Shown here: positions 27,714-37,664 of the stretch, piece by piece
How the letters are laid out: each line of letters opens with the position of its first letter
Position numbering within the stretch: position 1 is the stretch's first letter
Assembly: GCF_031085175.1 (NCBI RefSeq)
Contig: NZ_JAVHUY010000029.1
Coordinates: forward strand, 62,001 to 126,000
Source: Phytohabitans maris
Lineage (GTDB): Bacteria > Actinomycetota > Actinomycetes > Mycobacteriales > Micromonosporaceae
DNA: 64,000 nt
Reading direction: 5' to 3'
Notes under the pieces: model-generated
The model's input: only the letters and a program-made list of their open reading frames with translations
The model's database searches: none
Told to the model about the DNA's origin: nothing
Made by a program: the position numbers and the translations under genes

Positions 27714-29441
27714 TCAGAGCGTGAACACGACCGTGGAGACGCTGCGTGCGCCGACGTTCACGGTGACCTGTCCCGCGTTCACGGTGGTCGGCTGGCTGGC
27801 CGCGTTGGCGTTCCGCGAGGTGAGGTAGTGCTCGGCGCGGGTGACGTTCCGCGGAGCCTGGATCACCGCGTGGTCGACCGCGCTGGTCGACCGGTTGAGG
27901 ATCACCAGCGTGATCTTGCCGCCGCCCTGGTAGGCGGTCACTTCGAGCGGCGAGGCCTTGGAACTCTTGGTGAGGGCGACCCGCTGATAGCCGGGGCGGA
28001 CGTACTTGGCGTACTGGGAGAACGCGTACCCGCGCTTGAGCGGAGCCCCCGCGGTGGTGCCGTAGGCCGCCTCACCGTCGCCGATGAAGGAGTAGAAACG
28101 CTTGCCGTACCACCAGATGTAGGCGCTCCAGTTGGATTCCATCGACTTGTGCACGGTGCGCATGATGTCGTCGAGCGTCTCGTCCCAGACCGCCTGGTTG
28201 CCGGGGTCGCCCCAGATGTTGGAGCCGCTGCCGTCGGCCTCGTGGTGGTTCCATTCGGTCATCCACACCGGCTTGTCGTTTTGGGCGGCCAGCGGGTACG
28301 GCGCCAGCCGGCCGGCGCTCTCGGTGCCGTAGAGGTGGCCGCCGATGTAGCCGATGTTGTTTCGAGCGGTCGCGTCGTTCAGGGTCGGATCGGTGTAGCC
28401 GTAGTTCAGGTTCACCGCCTCGGCGACCATCAGCCTGGTGTTCTGCACCCGCGCGCCCTGGTCGCGTACGAAGTCGCGCAGCTCGGTGCCGCTCCAGTCC
28501 ATCGAGTCGTAGTCCGGGTGCCAGTCCGGCTCGTTCTGCACGGAGGTGACGTCGACCGTCACACCCTGGTTACGCATGTACTGGACATAGCTGTTCAGGT
28601 GGTTCGCGTAGTCGTCGTAGTAGTCGGTCCTCAGCTTGCCGCCGTTGGTCCGGCTGTTGTTCGTCTTCCACGCCGCCGGTGCCGTCCAGGGCGACGCCAG
28701 GATCTTCACGTCCGATCCGTAGGACTTCGCCGTCCTCAAGGCGTCCGCGTGGGTGGACCACTCACTGGATACCGGCGAGATGCCGGTGCGCACGATCGAC
28801 AGGCCCAGCTGGTTGGCGCCGAGCCCGACCAGCGTCTGCGTCTCGGCCGTCGACCAGGCGCCGCCCCAGATCGCCGTCGCGGCCCCGAACCCGTCGATCG
28901 TCTGGTACCGGGTGGCGCTGTTCACCGTGATGTCCGCCGCCGCGGTGGGAGGCACGGTGGTCGGGCCCGTGGTGGGAGGTGCGGTGGGCGGGCCGGTGGT
29001 CGGAGGTGCGGTGGTCGGTGCCACCCCGCCGGTACACGCCACACCGTTCAGCGCGAAGCCGGTCGGAGCGGGGTTGCTGCCGGTCCACGAGCCGTTGAAG
29101 CCGAACGAGGCCGTGCCGCCGGTCGCGATCGACCCGTTGTAACCGACGTTCCGCGCGGTGACCGCGGCGCCGCTCTGGGCCAGCGCGGTGTTCCAGGCCT
29201 GCGTGACGGTCTGGCCGGCACTGTAGGACCAGGTCAGCGTCCAGCTCGTGACCGGGTCACCGAGGTTGGTGATGGTGACGTTGGCGCCGAAGCCACCCTG
29301 CCACTGCGACGACACGGTGTAGTTCACCGAGCAGCCGGCGGCCGCGGCCCGGGCCGGAAGCGCCGCGGCGACCGCGGTCGATGCCAGCGCGACCGCGCCG
29401 GCCGACACCAGCGCCGCCGTTGTCACTCTGGGTCTCTTCAT
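27714..29441 (-). CDS. Secreted CBM2-GH30 glucuronoxylanase-type enzyme
   Basis: A 575-residue exported enzyme. Residues 1-35 signal peptide, 37-137 CBM2, 138-167 Pro/Thr linker (APPTTGPP type), then the GH30 TIM barrel and its side beta-domain to the end. The catalytic acid is Glu304 in VQNEPD and the nucleophile Glu396 in [24 protein letters not shown] opens the barrel. The short architecture resembles GH30 subfamily 8 glucuronoxylanases (XynC), which cut xylan next to glucuronate branches; subfamily is inferred. Together with the neighbouring GH62 enzyme it would debranch and cut arabino-glucuronoxylan. The last strand ends [14 protein letters not shown], typical for the side domain. Confidence 0.92.
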   Translation of the reverse strand: MKRPRVTTAALVSAGAVALASTAVAAALPARAAAAGCSVNYTVSSQWQGGFGANVTITNLGDPVTSWTLTWSYSAGQTVTQAWNTALAQSGAAVTARNVGYNGSIATGGTASFGFNGSWTGSNPAPTGFALNGVACTGGVAPTTAPPTTGPPTAPPTTGPTTVPPTAAADITVNSATRYQTIDGFGAATAIWGGAWSTAETQTLVGLGANQLGLSIVRTGISPVSSEWSTHADALRTAKSYGSDVKILASPWTAPAAWKTNNSRTNGGKLRTDYYDDYANHLNSYVQYMRNQGVTVDVTSVQNEPDWHPDYDSMDWSGTELRDFVRDQGARVQNTRLMVAEAVNLNYGYTDPTLNDATARNNIGYIGGHLYGTESAGRLAPYPLAAQNDKPVWMTEWNHHEADGSGSNIWGDPGNQAVWDETLDDIMRTVHKSMESNWSAYIWWYGKRFYSFIGDGEAAYGTTAGAPLKRGYAFSQYAKYVRPGYQRVALTKSSKASPLEVTAYQGGGKITLVILNRSTSAVDHAVIQAPRNVTRAEHYLTSRNANAASQPTTVNAGQVTVNVGARSVSTVVFTL

Positions 29442-29933
29442 GGAACGTCTCCTGAAATAGGGTGTTCGGATAGCGCTTGGCGGCCGCGGCGGTCAATTGG
29501 CGCGGGCGATCACACATTCTGCTCGGCGAATGGATATTTTCGACAGACTCTCTTTCAGCGGTATTCACCGTCGTCCAGGAAGCGAGAAGGATGCACGGCC
29601 TGTTCGGTGGGGGCGGCCGGCTCTGGCATAGGCGGTCGTGGGTGCCCTTTCCCTGACCGCGCCCGACTCCAGATAGTTGGAAGTATCGATCGAACGGGCT
29701 GGAGTTGACAAGAGTTGGCAATGATTGTCGCCGTGGAGCCGCACCGCGTTGACGCATGGAGCTACGACAATGTCGAATGCCGGCTTTCGAGCGAGCCCGC
29801 CAGCGCCGGGCGGGTGGCTCCACGGCGTTCGGCGCGTGGAGCCGCCACACCGCGGCGGCCGGCACGCGTTTGGCGTAGGCGCGGCCGGGAATGTGGCTCT
29901 TCCGCCAGGACAGGCCGTGGGAGGGCGTACGAG
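29442..29933. other. Intergenic region between GH30 and MFS genes
   Basis: These 492 bp hold no gene I can support. The half near 29442-29730 is AT-richer and must contain the GH30 promoter. A weak partial LacI-type core (ATAGCGCTTG near 29470) and an 8-bp palindrome TCGATCGA at 29686-29693 are the only notable motifs. No hairpin terminator stands out. Confidence 0.4.
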
Positions 29934-31343
29934 ATGAGCGACGACGCTGGTCGGGACGGCGCGGCGGCGACCCCCGCCCCGGGCGCGGTGACGGTCGTGC
30001 GCCTCGGCAGCCTGCGGCGTACCGTCGCGGCGACCGCGGTCGGCAACATGATCGAGTGGTACGACTTCGGGGTCTTCAGCTTCAGCGCCGTGACGATCGG
30101 GCAGGTGTTCTTTCCCGAGGCCAGCCGGTCGGCGCAGCTCATCTCGGCGCTCGCGACCTTCGCCGCGGCCTTCGTCGTCCGGCCTCTGGGCGGCATCTTC
30201 TTCGGCCCGCTCAGCGACCGGATCGGGCGCAAGCGGGTGCTCGTGCTGACCGTGATCACGATGGCGTTCGGCACGTTCGCCGTCGGGCTGCTCCCCGGCT
30301 ATGCCCAGATCGGCGTGTGGGCCCCGGTGCTGCTGCTGGTGGCCCGGCTCATCCAGGGCTTCTCCACCGGGGGTGAGTACGGGTCGGCGATGACGTTCAT
30401 CGCCGAGCACTCACCCGACCGCCGGCGGGGCTTCGTGGCCAGCTGGCTGGAGTTCGGCACGCTGGCCGGTTTCGTGCTGGGTGCCGCGCTGGTGACCGTC
30501 CTGACCACCGTGCTGTCCAGCGGCGCCCTCGACTCCTGGGGCTGGCGGATCCCGTTCCTCGTCGCCGGCCCGCTCGGCCTCGTCGGCCTGTACCTGCGGC
30601 TGCGGCTGGCCGAGACGCCCGCCTTCGAGCACCTGGAGAACCGGGCGCCGGCGCGCCCCACCGGGCTGCGCAAGGAGGTCGCCGACCTGGCCCGCAACCA
30701 GCGCCGCCCGGTGCTGATCTGTCTCGGCCTCGTCCTCGTGCTGAACGTGAACAGCTACATCCTCACCGCGTACATGCCCAACTACCTGTCGGCGCAGCTC
30801 GGCTTCTCCCAGACCAGGTCGCTGGTCGTGGTGCTGGTCGTGCTGGCGATCCTCATGGTGCTGCTGCAGTTCGCCGGGCGGCTCTCCGACCGTATCGGGC
30901 GCCGGCCGGTCATGATGACCGGCTGCGTCCTGCTCGTCGCCCTCTCCGTGCCGGCCTTCCTGATCATCCAGCAGCGCACGCTGGCCGCCGTACTCGTCGG
31001 CACGCTGCTGATCGGCCTGATGTACCTCTGCTTCGACAGCACCGAGCCGGGTACCTTGCCGACGCTGTTCCCCACCCCGGTACGGGCCGGCGCGCTCTCC
31101 ATCACGTACAACGTCTCCACCTCGCTGTTCGGCGGTACGACGCCGGTGATCGCCGCGACCCTGGTCGACGCCACCGGCAGCCTGCTCGCGCCCGGCTTCC
31201 TGCTGGCCGCCGCCGGGCTGCTGGGCGGGATCGCGGTGTACCTCGCGCCGGAGACCGCCCGCCGGCCCATGCCGGCCGCGCCGCCGGTGGCCGTGAGCGA
31301 ACAGGAGGCGGCCGCGATCCGGCACGGCTCACCGGCATCGTGA
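29934..31343 (+). CDS. MFS transporter, metabolite:proton symporter (MHS/ProP-like)
   Basis: A 469-residue twelve-helix transporter. The first segment has the MHS signature TAVGNMIEWYDFGVFSF; the conserved loop 2-3 motif GPLSDRIGRKRVL and its C-half copy GRLSDRIGRRPVM are present, as are LARLIQGFSTGGEYG and the AEHSPDRRRGFVASW loop. MHS proteins take up proline/betaine, alpha-ketoglutarate, citrate or shikimate-type acids with protons; the substrate cannot be fixed. ATG 29934 is chosen because the frame upstream is not protein-like; the ribosome-binding site is weak. Confidence 0.9.
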   Translation: MSDDAGRDGAAATPAPGAVTVVRLGSLRRTVAATAVGNMIEWYDFGVFSFSAVTIGQVFFPEASRSAQLISALATFAAAFVVRPLGGIFFGPLSDRIGRKRVLVLTVITMAFGTFAVGLLPGYAQIGVWAPVLLLVARLIQGFSTGGEYGSAMTFIAEHSPDRRRGFVASWLEFGTLAGFVLGAALVTVLTTVLSSGALDSWGWRIPFLVAGPLGLVGLYLRLRLAETPAFEHLENRAPARPTGLRKEVADLARNQRRPVLICLGLVLVLNVNSYILTAYMPNYLSAQLGFSQTRSLVVVLVVLAILMVLLQFAGRLSDRIGRRPVMMTGCVLLVALSVPAFLIIQQRTLAAVLVGTLLIGLMYLCFDSTEPGTLPTLFPTPVRAGALSITYNVSTSLFGGTTPVIAATLVDATGSLLAPGFLLAAAGLLGGIAVYLAPETARRPMPAAPPVAVSEQEAAAIRHGSPAS

Positions 31344-31360
31344 CCCGGTCCCCGGCGCCC

Positions 31361-32095
31361 TCAGCCAGGACCGGACTCCCGTGCCCTGCCGGCCTGTATG
31401 GCGCGGATGGTCTCGACCACGGACGCGGGTGTCGCCTCGCCGGTCACTCGCCGCCAGGCGGCGTGAAGCGCGTCCCACCCGAGCTTTTCGGTGAGCTGGG
31501 CCAGGTTCCAGGGGGCAGGCCCCGCGGCGCGGTGGGGGAACGACGGGAACAGCGCGGCGCACCGGATCGTCCATTCCAACGCGACGACCGGCGCATCCCG
31601 CCGCAGGGCGAGCAGCCCGAGCTGCCCGTAGGTCATCGCCAGGCGCGGCACGTCCGCGAGCTGCTCCCGGATCGCTCGGGCGCGCTCCAGCCGCTCTCCG
31701 GCCGCGTCCAGCTCACCGCGGTCCTGGGCCACGATGCCGAGATGGTGATGGTAGGCGGCGGTGCTGGCCTGGTCGCCGCGGCGCTCGGCGGTGGTCAGGC
31801 CACGCTGATACCAGTGTTCGGCGGCGTCCAGATCCCCCCTGGCATGGGCGACGAAGCCGAGTTGGAAGCAGCTGATGTCGACGTCGGTCTGGTCGTCGAG
31901 CTGCTCGGCACCGGCCAGCGCGCGCTGGTACCACTGTTCAGCGGTGTCCAGATCCCCTTGGGCCTGGGCGGCGAGACCGAGCTGGTGGTACCTGGCAACC
32001 GAACGGTGCTGGTCGTCGAGCGGCTCGTTGACGGTCATGAATCGTCGATACCACCGTCCGGTCGCCGTCACAAATGCCAGCCGGCCGGCGACCAC
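31361..32095 (-). CDS. Tetratricopeptide-repeat protein, probably 5-prime truncated
   Basis: A 244-residue protein with four or five TPRs, for example YHQLGLAAQAQGDLDTAEQWYQRAL, FQLGFVAHARGDLDAAEHWYQRGL and HHLGIVAQDRGELDAAGERLERA (shown here only as unit starts near bases 31990, 31870 and 31750). The sequence opens in the second helix of a repeat (GRWYRRFMTVNEPLDD), with no ribosome-binding site, so the original N-terminus seems lost. Such repeats often form the C-terminal part of NB-ARC or SARP-type regulators. Starts at 32095 (GTG) and 32038 (ATG) are both possible. Confidence 0.65.
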   Translation of the reverse strand: MVAGRLAFVTATGRWYRRFMTVNEPLDDQHRSVARYHQLGLAAQAQGDLDTAEQWYQRALAGAEQLDDQTDVDISCFQLGFVAHARGDLDAAEHWYQRGLTTAERRGDQASTAAYHHHLGIVAQDRGELDAAGERLERARAIREQLADVPRLAMTYGQLGLLALRRDAPVVALEWTIRCAALFPSFPHRAAGPAPWNLAQLTEKLGWDALHAAWRRVTGEATPASVVETIRAIQAGRARESGPG

Positions 32096-32128
32096 GTCGA
32101 CGGCGGCAAACGGTGATGCGGGCCAACC

Positions 32129-33467
32129 TCACGCTCGCGCCGTAGCGACCCGGTCGGTGCCGGGTGAGGGGGCGCGAGACGGCATCGCGGGTGGCGCGGT
32201 GCTTTCCCGGACGATGAGGGTGGTGGCGACCTCGACGCGGTCGTGGCCGAGCGGTTGGCCGGCGGCGATCGTCAGCACCAGTCTGGCCGCGGTGGCGCCC
32301 ATTTTCGGTGAAGGGCTGGCGCACGGTGGTCATGGCTGGGCCGCACCAGAGGGTGGGGGCGATGTCGTCGAAGCCGACGACGCTGAGGTCGTCCGGGATC
32401 CGGCGGCCGGCTTGGCGGGCCGCCTCGTAGACGCCGAGCGCTTGCAGGTCGTTGCCGCAGAGGACGGCGGTGGGCGGGTCGGCGAGGCGCAGCAGCTCGC
32501 GTCCGTGGTTGAGGCCGTCTTCGTAGGCGAACCACAGTCCGGTGCGGACCAGTCGCTGGTCCAGCGGCACCCCTTCGGCGTCCAGCGCGGCGCGGATGCC
32601 GTCGAGGCGGGCGCGGGCGCAGAGCCGGTCCGGTGGCCCGGTGATGACGCCGATGTGGCGGTGGCCGAGGTCGAGCAGGTGCCGGGTGGCGGCCAGCGCG
32701 CCGTTCCAGTCGGTGGCGCCGACCGAGGGGACCGGGTGTTGGGGTTCGCCGGTGGGGTCGAGCGCGACGAGTGGGATGGCGCTGGCGGTCAGCAGCGCGT
32801 GCGGCTCGGTGGGGGAGCTCAGGTGGACGGTGACGACGCCGGTGGGGCGCCGGGCCAGCAGGTCCTGCGCCCAGGAGCGGTGGGTGGACAGTTGGAGCAC
32901 GTCGGTGAAGCCGACCGAGAGGTGGTGGGCGCGGGCGATCTGTTCCACGCCGTGCAGCACGGCGACGGCCAGGTGGCTGAGCATGCCGTAGAAGACGACC
33001 TCGATGCTCGCCGTCCGGGCGGGCGTATCGGGCCGGCGGTAGCGGTGCTCGCGGAGCACGGTCTCCACCCGGCGGCGGGTCTCGGCCGCCACGCCGGACC
33101 GTCCGTTGAGCACTTTGGAGACCGTCGCGGTGGAGACGCCGGCGAGCCGTGCGATCGTGGCCCCGGTCAGGTCACCGCCGCCGCGCTGGCCGGTGGCGGT
33201 GGGCGTGGCCGCGGTGTCGCCGGGCGGCGCGGGTGGGCGCGGTGCGGTGCGGCCGGCCCGGTGCGCGTCGACCGCGCGCACCAGGCGGGCGCGGACGGCC
33301 TCGGCGTCCATCGCCGCGGTCGGGCCGGCCGGCACCGTCTCCACCAGGTAGCGGCGCTTTCGGGTGACCGGGTCGACGCCGGCGTAGACCCGCACCCGCA
33401 GCGAACCACTGGGCAGCTTTTCGATCTCGCCGCGCGGGCCGGGGTATCCCGCGGTCGGGTCAGGCAT
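32129..33467 (-). pseudogene. LacI-family regulator with integrase-like N-terminal domain, frameshifted
   Basis: Residues 1-70 (GEIEKLPSGSLRVRVYAG, DPVTRKRRYLVETVPAGP, then EAVRARLVRAVDAHR) look like the arm-type DNA-binding N-terminus of actinobacterial tyrosine recombinases. A Pro-rich linker leads to a LacI helix-turn-helix near residues 104-125 (TIARLAGVSTATVSKVLNG) and the sugar-sensor domain (SVVGFDDIAPTLW, then MTTVRQPFTE). After QPFTE the frame is wrong: one extra base in the T4 run at 32302-32305 must be skipped to read MGATAARLVLTIAAG and reach the stop at 32129. Corrected length is about 445 residues. It could be a real mutation or a sequencing error. The gene lies among secreted arabinofuranosidase genes but its operator is not proven. 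Confidence 0.75.
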
Positions 33468-33794
33468 GGAGCCACGATACCAAAGAAGTAGCTCCATATA
33501 GCCATAAGTCTATAGATGCGGCGTGGACACCGCGGGGCCGGCGGTCGTGGGTCCTGCCTCGGCCAGGATTTCGGTCGACACCGCTAACCGTTTCCGGCGA
33601 GCGGCAGGCGGACCGCACGCGCGGGTGCTTTCCCGCGGGCACCGCCCCGCGGGTCGGCGAGCTGGCGCTCGCCGAAGACGGCCCGCCGGCTCCCCGCAGG
33701 GGCCGGGGTGAGATCGCGCCCCGCGGCCGGTGAGGCCGCGGGAGCAACGGTCCGGACCACGGCGGACGTCGCGGTAGCCCACATTCCTTCGCTG
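33468..33794. other. Intergenic region with hairpins and one copy of a dispersed repeat
   Basis: No gene is supported in these 327 bp. The stretch 33620-33680 holds two GC hairpins (CCCGCGGG repeated, and GGCGAGC/GCTCGCC around 33655-33672). A half LacI motif CGCTAAC lies at 33582-33588, upstream of the LacI-type gene. The 3-prime part is the dispersed repeat listed separately. Confidence 0.45.
33721..33785. repeat. Dispersed structured repeat, copy 1
   Basis: About 65 bp nearly identical to 53200-53264 (five or six mismatches). It includes CCGCGG twice in inverted positions and the perfect palindrome GGTCCGGACC, then GGACGTCGCGGTAGC. It lies ten bases from the 3-prime end of the LacI fragment. 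Confidence 0.7.
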
Positions 33795-34415
33795 CTACTG
33801 GCGGGGCGGGGCGACTGTCGCCTCCAGGGTGTGCGTGCAGGGCACCAGGACCTGCCGCTCGTAGTCGCCGTCCGGGTCGGTGAGCAGCGCGGTCAGCAGC
33901 CGTACCGCTCGGCGGCCCATCGGGTTGCGCGGGATGTGCAGCGACGCCCACGGACCCGGGCCGATCTCGCTGCCCGGGTCGTCGACGAGCAGCACCACGG
34001 AGAGGTCGGCCGGGATCGAGAGGCCGCGCAGCTTGACCATCGCGGCCAGTACGCGCAGCAGGTTGACCGACTCGACGAGGATCGCGGTGGTCCCCTCGGC
34101 GAGGGTGCTGTCCAGCCACTGCGCGGTCAGGTCCTCGGGCCGGACGCAGGCGGGTGCCGGCACGGCCAGGCCGAAGCGGTCGAGCGCGGCGGAGAAGCCC
34201 TCCCACCGGTCGACCTCCGGCTCGTGGCGCGTCGCCTCGCCGAGGTACGCGAAGCCGCGGTGACCGAGCGCGACCAGGTCGTCGACGATCCGTCCGGTCG
34301 CCGCGCGGTAGTCGCCGCCGACGTAGCAGATTTCGGTGCCGGGCACCTCGCGGTGTCCGATGTAGACGAAGGCGTGCCCGTCGTCGGCCAGCCGGGTCAG
34401 GTCGTCGAGGTTGGC
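33795..34415 (-). pseudogene. LacI/GalR sensor-domain fragment lacking its DNA-binding half
   Basis: About 207 residues of the C-terminal ligand-binding domain of a LacI/GalR regulator: HAFVYIGHREVPG, YRAATGRIVDDLVALGHRGFAYLG, RWEGFSAALDRFGL, then DLSVVLLVDDP and a normal C-terminus (RQVLVPCTHTLEATVAPP). The helix-turn-helix and first half of the sensor domain are absent; at about 34410 the sequence switches to an unrelated gene on the other strand. It cannot function as a LacI regulator. Confidence 0.75.
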
Positions 34416-35160
34416 GTGGCGAGCTTCCCCACCGACTCGTGGCTCAACACCGTCTACAACGGAGGGATCTTCGCGATCCCGATCCCGCGGGCCGTCGTGG
34501 GCACCATCATGTTCGCCCGGCAGGACATCATCCGCCAGCGCGGCCTGCCGGCGGCGCCGGCCAGCTACGCCGAGTTTCACGAGCTGGCCCGCGGCCTGTC
34601 CGACGCCAGGTCCAACCGGTGGGCGTTCGGCCAGGTGAAGCAGGTCATCGTGTACATCGGGAACATGCTCGACGTGCCGAACGTGTGGCGCGAGCAGGGC
34701 GGCAGGTTCACCCACGAGATCGAGACGCCCGAGCGCAAGCGGGCGGTGGGCCTGGCCGCCGACATGTTCAAGGAAGGGCTCTTCCACCCCGACGCGCCCG
34801 GCAACAAGCTCCAGTACCGCGACCTCTTCGGCGCCGGCACCATCTCGCTCGTCCCGGACGGGTACGCGGCCTGGGACATCCTCGCCAACACGTACCCGGA
34901 GGCGGAGGTGGGCGGCATTCCCGAGCCCGGCTTCGACGGCGGGCAGGGCAGCCACCGGGCCGGCACCACCTCGTTCGGGCTGACCGCGTTCAAGAAGACG
35001 GACAAGGCGCGGCTGGAGGGCCTGCTGCGGCTCTGCGACTGGCTGGCCGCGCCGCTGGGCACCAGCGAGTACCTGTTCCGCAAGTACGGCGTCGAGGGTG
35101 TGGACTTCACCTGGGTGGACGGCAAGCCGAAGCGGGACGCCGGCGCCACCCAGCCGGACG
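34410..35160 (+). pseudogene. Fragment of an extracellular sugar-binding protein (YtcQ/LplA-like)
   Basis: About 250 residues from the middle and C-terminal part of a family-1 solute-binding protein: TDSWLNTVYNGGIFAIPIPR, TIMFARQDIIRQRGL, ERKRAVGLAADMFKEGLFHP, then GTTSFGLTAFKKTDK and SEYLFRKYGVEGVDFTWVDG. Signal peptide, lipobox and N-domain are missing, and the C-terminus is cut where the sequence runs in frame into the beta-helix protein. Full-length relatives import pectin or rhamnogalacturonan oligosaccharides. Confidence 0.75.
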
Positions 35161-36962
35161 ACGGCGGCACCGTCTTCGCCGTCGCCGGCGTCGCCCCCGG
35201 CCGGGGGCGACGCCCGGACCCCAACCGCGGCGACCGGGCCGGGGGGGGCTGGCGGGGCACCGGCGCCGAGGACGACTCCGGCCGCCTGCGGGCCGCGGTC
35301 GCCGCGCTCCCCGCCGGCGGGATCGTCGAGGTCGGCCCGGGCAAGGTGCGGATCCAGAGCACGGTGCGGGTCGAGCGGGTCCCGGTCGTCTTCACCGGCG
35401 CCGGCGCCACCGACAACCTCGACCCGGGTACGCAGTTCGTCGTCGCCACCGGCGACCAGGACGGCTTCCTGCTGCGCGGCGCGCACGGCGGCGGCTTCCG
35501 CGACCTGGCGATGCGGGGCGAAGGGCTCACCGGCGGCAACCTCGTCGCGACCGAGCGGATCGGATCGGCCACAGAGGACGGAAACTACCTGCTCACGTTT
35601 CTCAACTGCCGCTTCCGCGACGGGTACAACGGCATCCACCTGCGCGCCTGCAACACGGTACGCTTTCACAACTGCGTCTGGAACGGCTTCAACGGCCAGC
35701 AGGTGATCCTCCTCAATGGACTGGACACCGCCAACCGCGCCGACCCGGTCGAGTTCGTGCAGTGCGCGATCGCCGCCGGCACCGCCAACCCGGGCACCGA
35801 CAACATCGTGATCGACGGGCAGGGCGGCTCCATCAAGTTCATCTCGACCGCCGTCCTCTTCGGACGGCACGGCATCTGGATGCGCAACACCACGGGCGAA
35901 GGGCTGCCCAAGTTCCTCTACTTCGAGGGCGGAGGCTTCGAGAACGGCCACGGGGTGCCCGTGCTGCTGGAGGCGGGCGGGCAGGCCCAGTTCGCCAACA
36001 CGTACATCTCCGGCGACGGCGAGCACGACGACGTGCGGATCGGCGAGGGCTTCACCGGCAACGCCACGTTCACCGCCTGCGTCATCCGGGGCAGCGGCCG
36101 CAACGGCATCGACCTCGCCTCCACCCGGATCACCGTCACCGGCTGCGTCATCGGCAACAACGGCCGGACGGCGCACCCGGCCTTCGCCCGCCCGGTCGGC
36201 GGCGCGGCGGACAACGGCGCCGGCAAGGTACGCGTCACCACCGCCGTACCGCACGGCTGGGAGACCGACGACCGCATCACAGTGCAGGAGGTCGGCGGGA
36301 CCACCGAGGCGAACGGCAAGTGGCGGATCGCCGTGGTCTCCCCGACGGCGTTCGACCTTCCCGACGTCGCGTTCGCCCACGCGTACACCGGCGGCGGCAC
36401 CGCCTGGCGCAACGGCGCGGGCATCAACATCCGCGCCACCGCCTCGCGGGTCGTGGTGGTGGGCAACGCGATCGGTTCGCTGCCGGACGGCGCGGCCCGG
36501 CAGGACTACGGCGTCGTGAACGCGGCCGCGGACGTGCTCGTCGCCGACAACGACCTGAGCGGCAACACCGCCGGCCCGTACCTGCTGGCCGGCGAGCAGA
36601 CCGCGCAGACCCGGTTCACCGCGAACAAGGGCGTCGAACAGGTCGACGGGTGGCTCGGCGCCCGCCTGCCCGGCCCCGTCGCCGACGGGCTGTACGACCT
36701 CTCCGGACTGCTCTACGTGGACGGACAGCGCCTCAAAGTCACCCGGGTGGTGCGCAAGGTCGGCGCGGGCACCTGCGACGTGCGGCTGGAGACGGCGGGC
36801 TCGGCGGCGCTCTCCGCGACCGCCAATGTGCAGACCACGCGGCTGTCCCGCCCGTACACGGTGGATGGTCTGTCCGCACCGCGGCGGCTGCGGCTGCGGG
36901 TGTCGAACGCGGCGTCCGCGAGCGACCTGGAGGTGCAGTTCGGCTACCAGGTCGTGGCCTGA
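35161..36962 (+). CDS. Right-handed beta-helix (pectate-lyase-3-like) protein, N-terminus missing
   Basis: About 600 codons with the pectate-lyase/tail-spike beta-helix pattern. It opens with GTGAEDDSGRLRAAVAALPAGG (the D-D region of Pectate_lyase_3), then coils marked by FLNCRFRDGYNGIHLRACNT, FHNCVWNGFNG and TVTGCVIGNNGRT. Around bases 36220-36415 an inserted segment (KVRVTTAVPHGWETDDRITV, later NGKWRIAVVS) resembles an FCCH-type domain. No start codon with a ribosome-binding site precedes the helix, and the frame is continuous with the binding-protein fragment, so expression as it stands is doubtful. A G8 run at 35241-35248 marks the join region. Probable function: polysaccharide lyase or hydrolase. 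Confidence 0.6.
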
Positions 36963-37035
36963 GGCTCCCCGCCGGGCGATCCGGCGGCCGAGCGGTTCGC
37001 GCCGGCCACCACGGCTCTCGCTTCACGTCACCTGT

Positions 37036-37060
37036 CCAGCCGCGCCGGTGGCGCGGCTGG
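37036..37060. terminator. Hairpin after beta-helix gene
   Basis: Perfect 11-base arms (CCAGCCGCGCC and GGCGCGGCTGG) around a GGT loop, 74 bp after the stop codon and upstream of the sigma-factor operon. Confidence 0.65.
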
Positions 37061-37130
37061 ATGTGATGTGGGTCACTTGACGGTGAGAACCGTGGCGGTG
37101 GCGGCGGTCGTCTGGATGGGTGTGCGGGCG

Positions 37131-37664
37131 ATGGACGAGGAGCGGCTGCTCGAACGGGTGGCCCGGGGTGACCGGGCGGCGTTCGAGGAGCTGTACCGGC
37201 GTACCGCGCCGTGGCTGGCGGTCCGGCTGCGGCGCCGGTGCGCCGACGACGAGCTGGTCGCGGACGTGATGCAGGAGACCTACCTGGCGGTGTGGCGGGC
37301 GGCGCCGGCGTTCGCCGGGGTGGCGACCGGGGGGAGCGCGGTCGGCTGGCTGTGGACGATCGCGGCCCGCAGGTTGGTCGACGCGTTCCGGCGCCGGGCG
37401 CGGCAGGCGCGGCCGCCGGCGCCCGCGACGCTGCCGCCGATGGTGGCACCGCCCGCCGAGGAGGAGGCGCTGCGGGACGCCGTCGGCGACGAGATCGGCG
37501 AGGCGCTGCGCCAGTTGGCGCCCGAGCTGCGGCAGGTGCTCCAGGCCCTCGTGCTGGACGGGTTGACGGTGCGGGAAGCCTCGGTGCTGCTGGGAGTGCC
37601 GGAGGGAACGGTCAAGACCCGGGCCCGGCGGGCGCGGATCGCGCTGCGGGAGGCGCTGTCATGA
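37131..37664 (+). CDS. ECF-type RNA polymerase sigma factor
   Basis: A 177-residue ECF sigma factor. Region 2: RVARGDRAAFEELYRRTAPWL and the -10-recognition helix (VADVMQETYLAVWRAAPAF); region 4: QLAPELRQVLQALVLDGLT and the helix-turn-helix SVLLGVPEGTVKTRARRARI. Its stop overlaps the start of the anti-sigma gene (ATGA at 37661-37664), so the pair is translated together. It probably turns on its own operon with the ABC exporter. ATG 37131 is preferred; an in-frame ATG lies at 37116. Confidence 0.88.
   Translation: MDEERLLERVARGDRAAFEELYRRTAPWLAVRLRRRCADDELVADVMQETYLAVWRAAPAFAGVATGGSAVGWLWTIAARRLVDAFRRRARQARPPAPATLPPMVAPPAEEEALRDAVGDEIGEALRQLAPELRQVLQALVLDGLTVREASVLLGVPEGTVKTRARRARIALREALS

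Noticed and set aside
29683-29695. TCGATCGA palindrome as an operator of the GH30 gene
   Set aside because: Only the central eight bases pair; the flanks do not, and such a short palindrome is common by chance.
32129-33467. Reading the integrase-like N-terminus as evidence of an intact prophage or integrative element
   Set aside because: No catalytic recombinase domain, excisionase, attachment repeats or tRNA target are present around it.
33795-36380. Long minus-strand open frame reaching over the beta-helix region
   Set aside because: Only the first 620 bp from 33795 match a LacI sensor domain; the rest mirrors the beta-helix gene and has no motifs.
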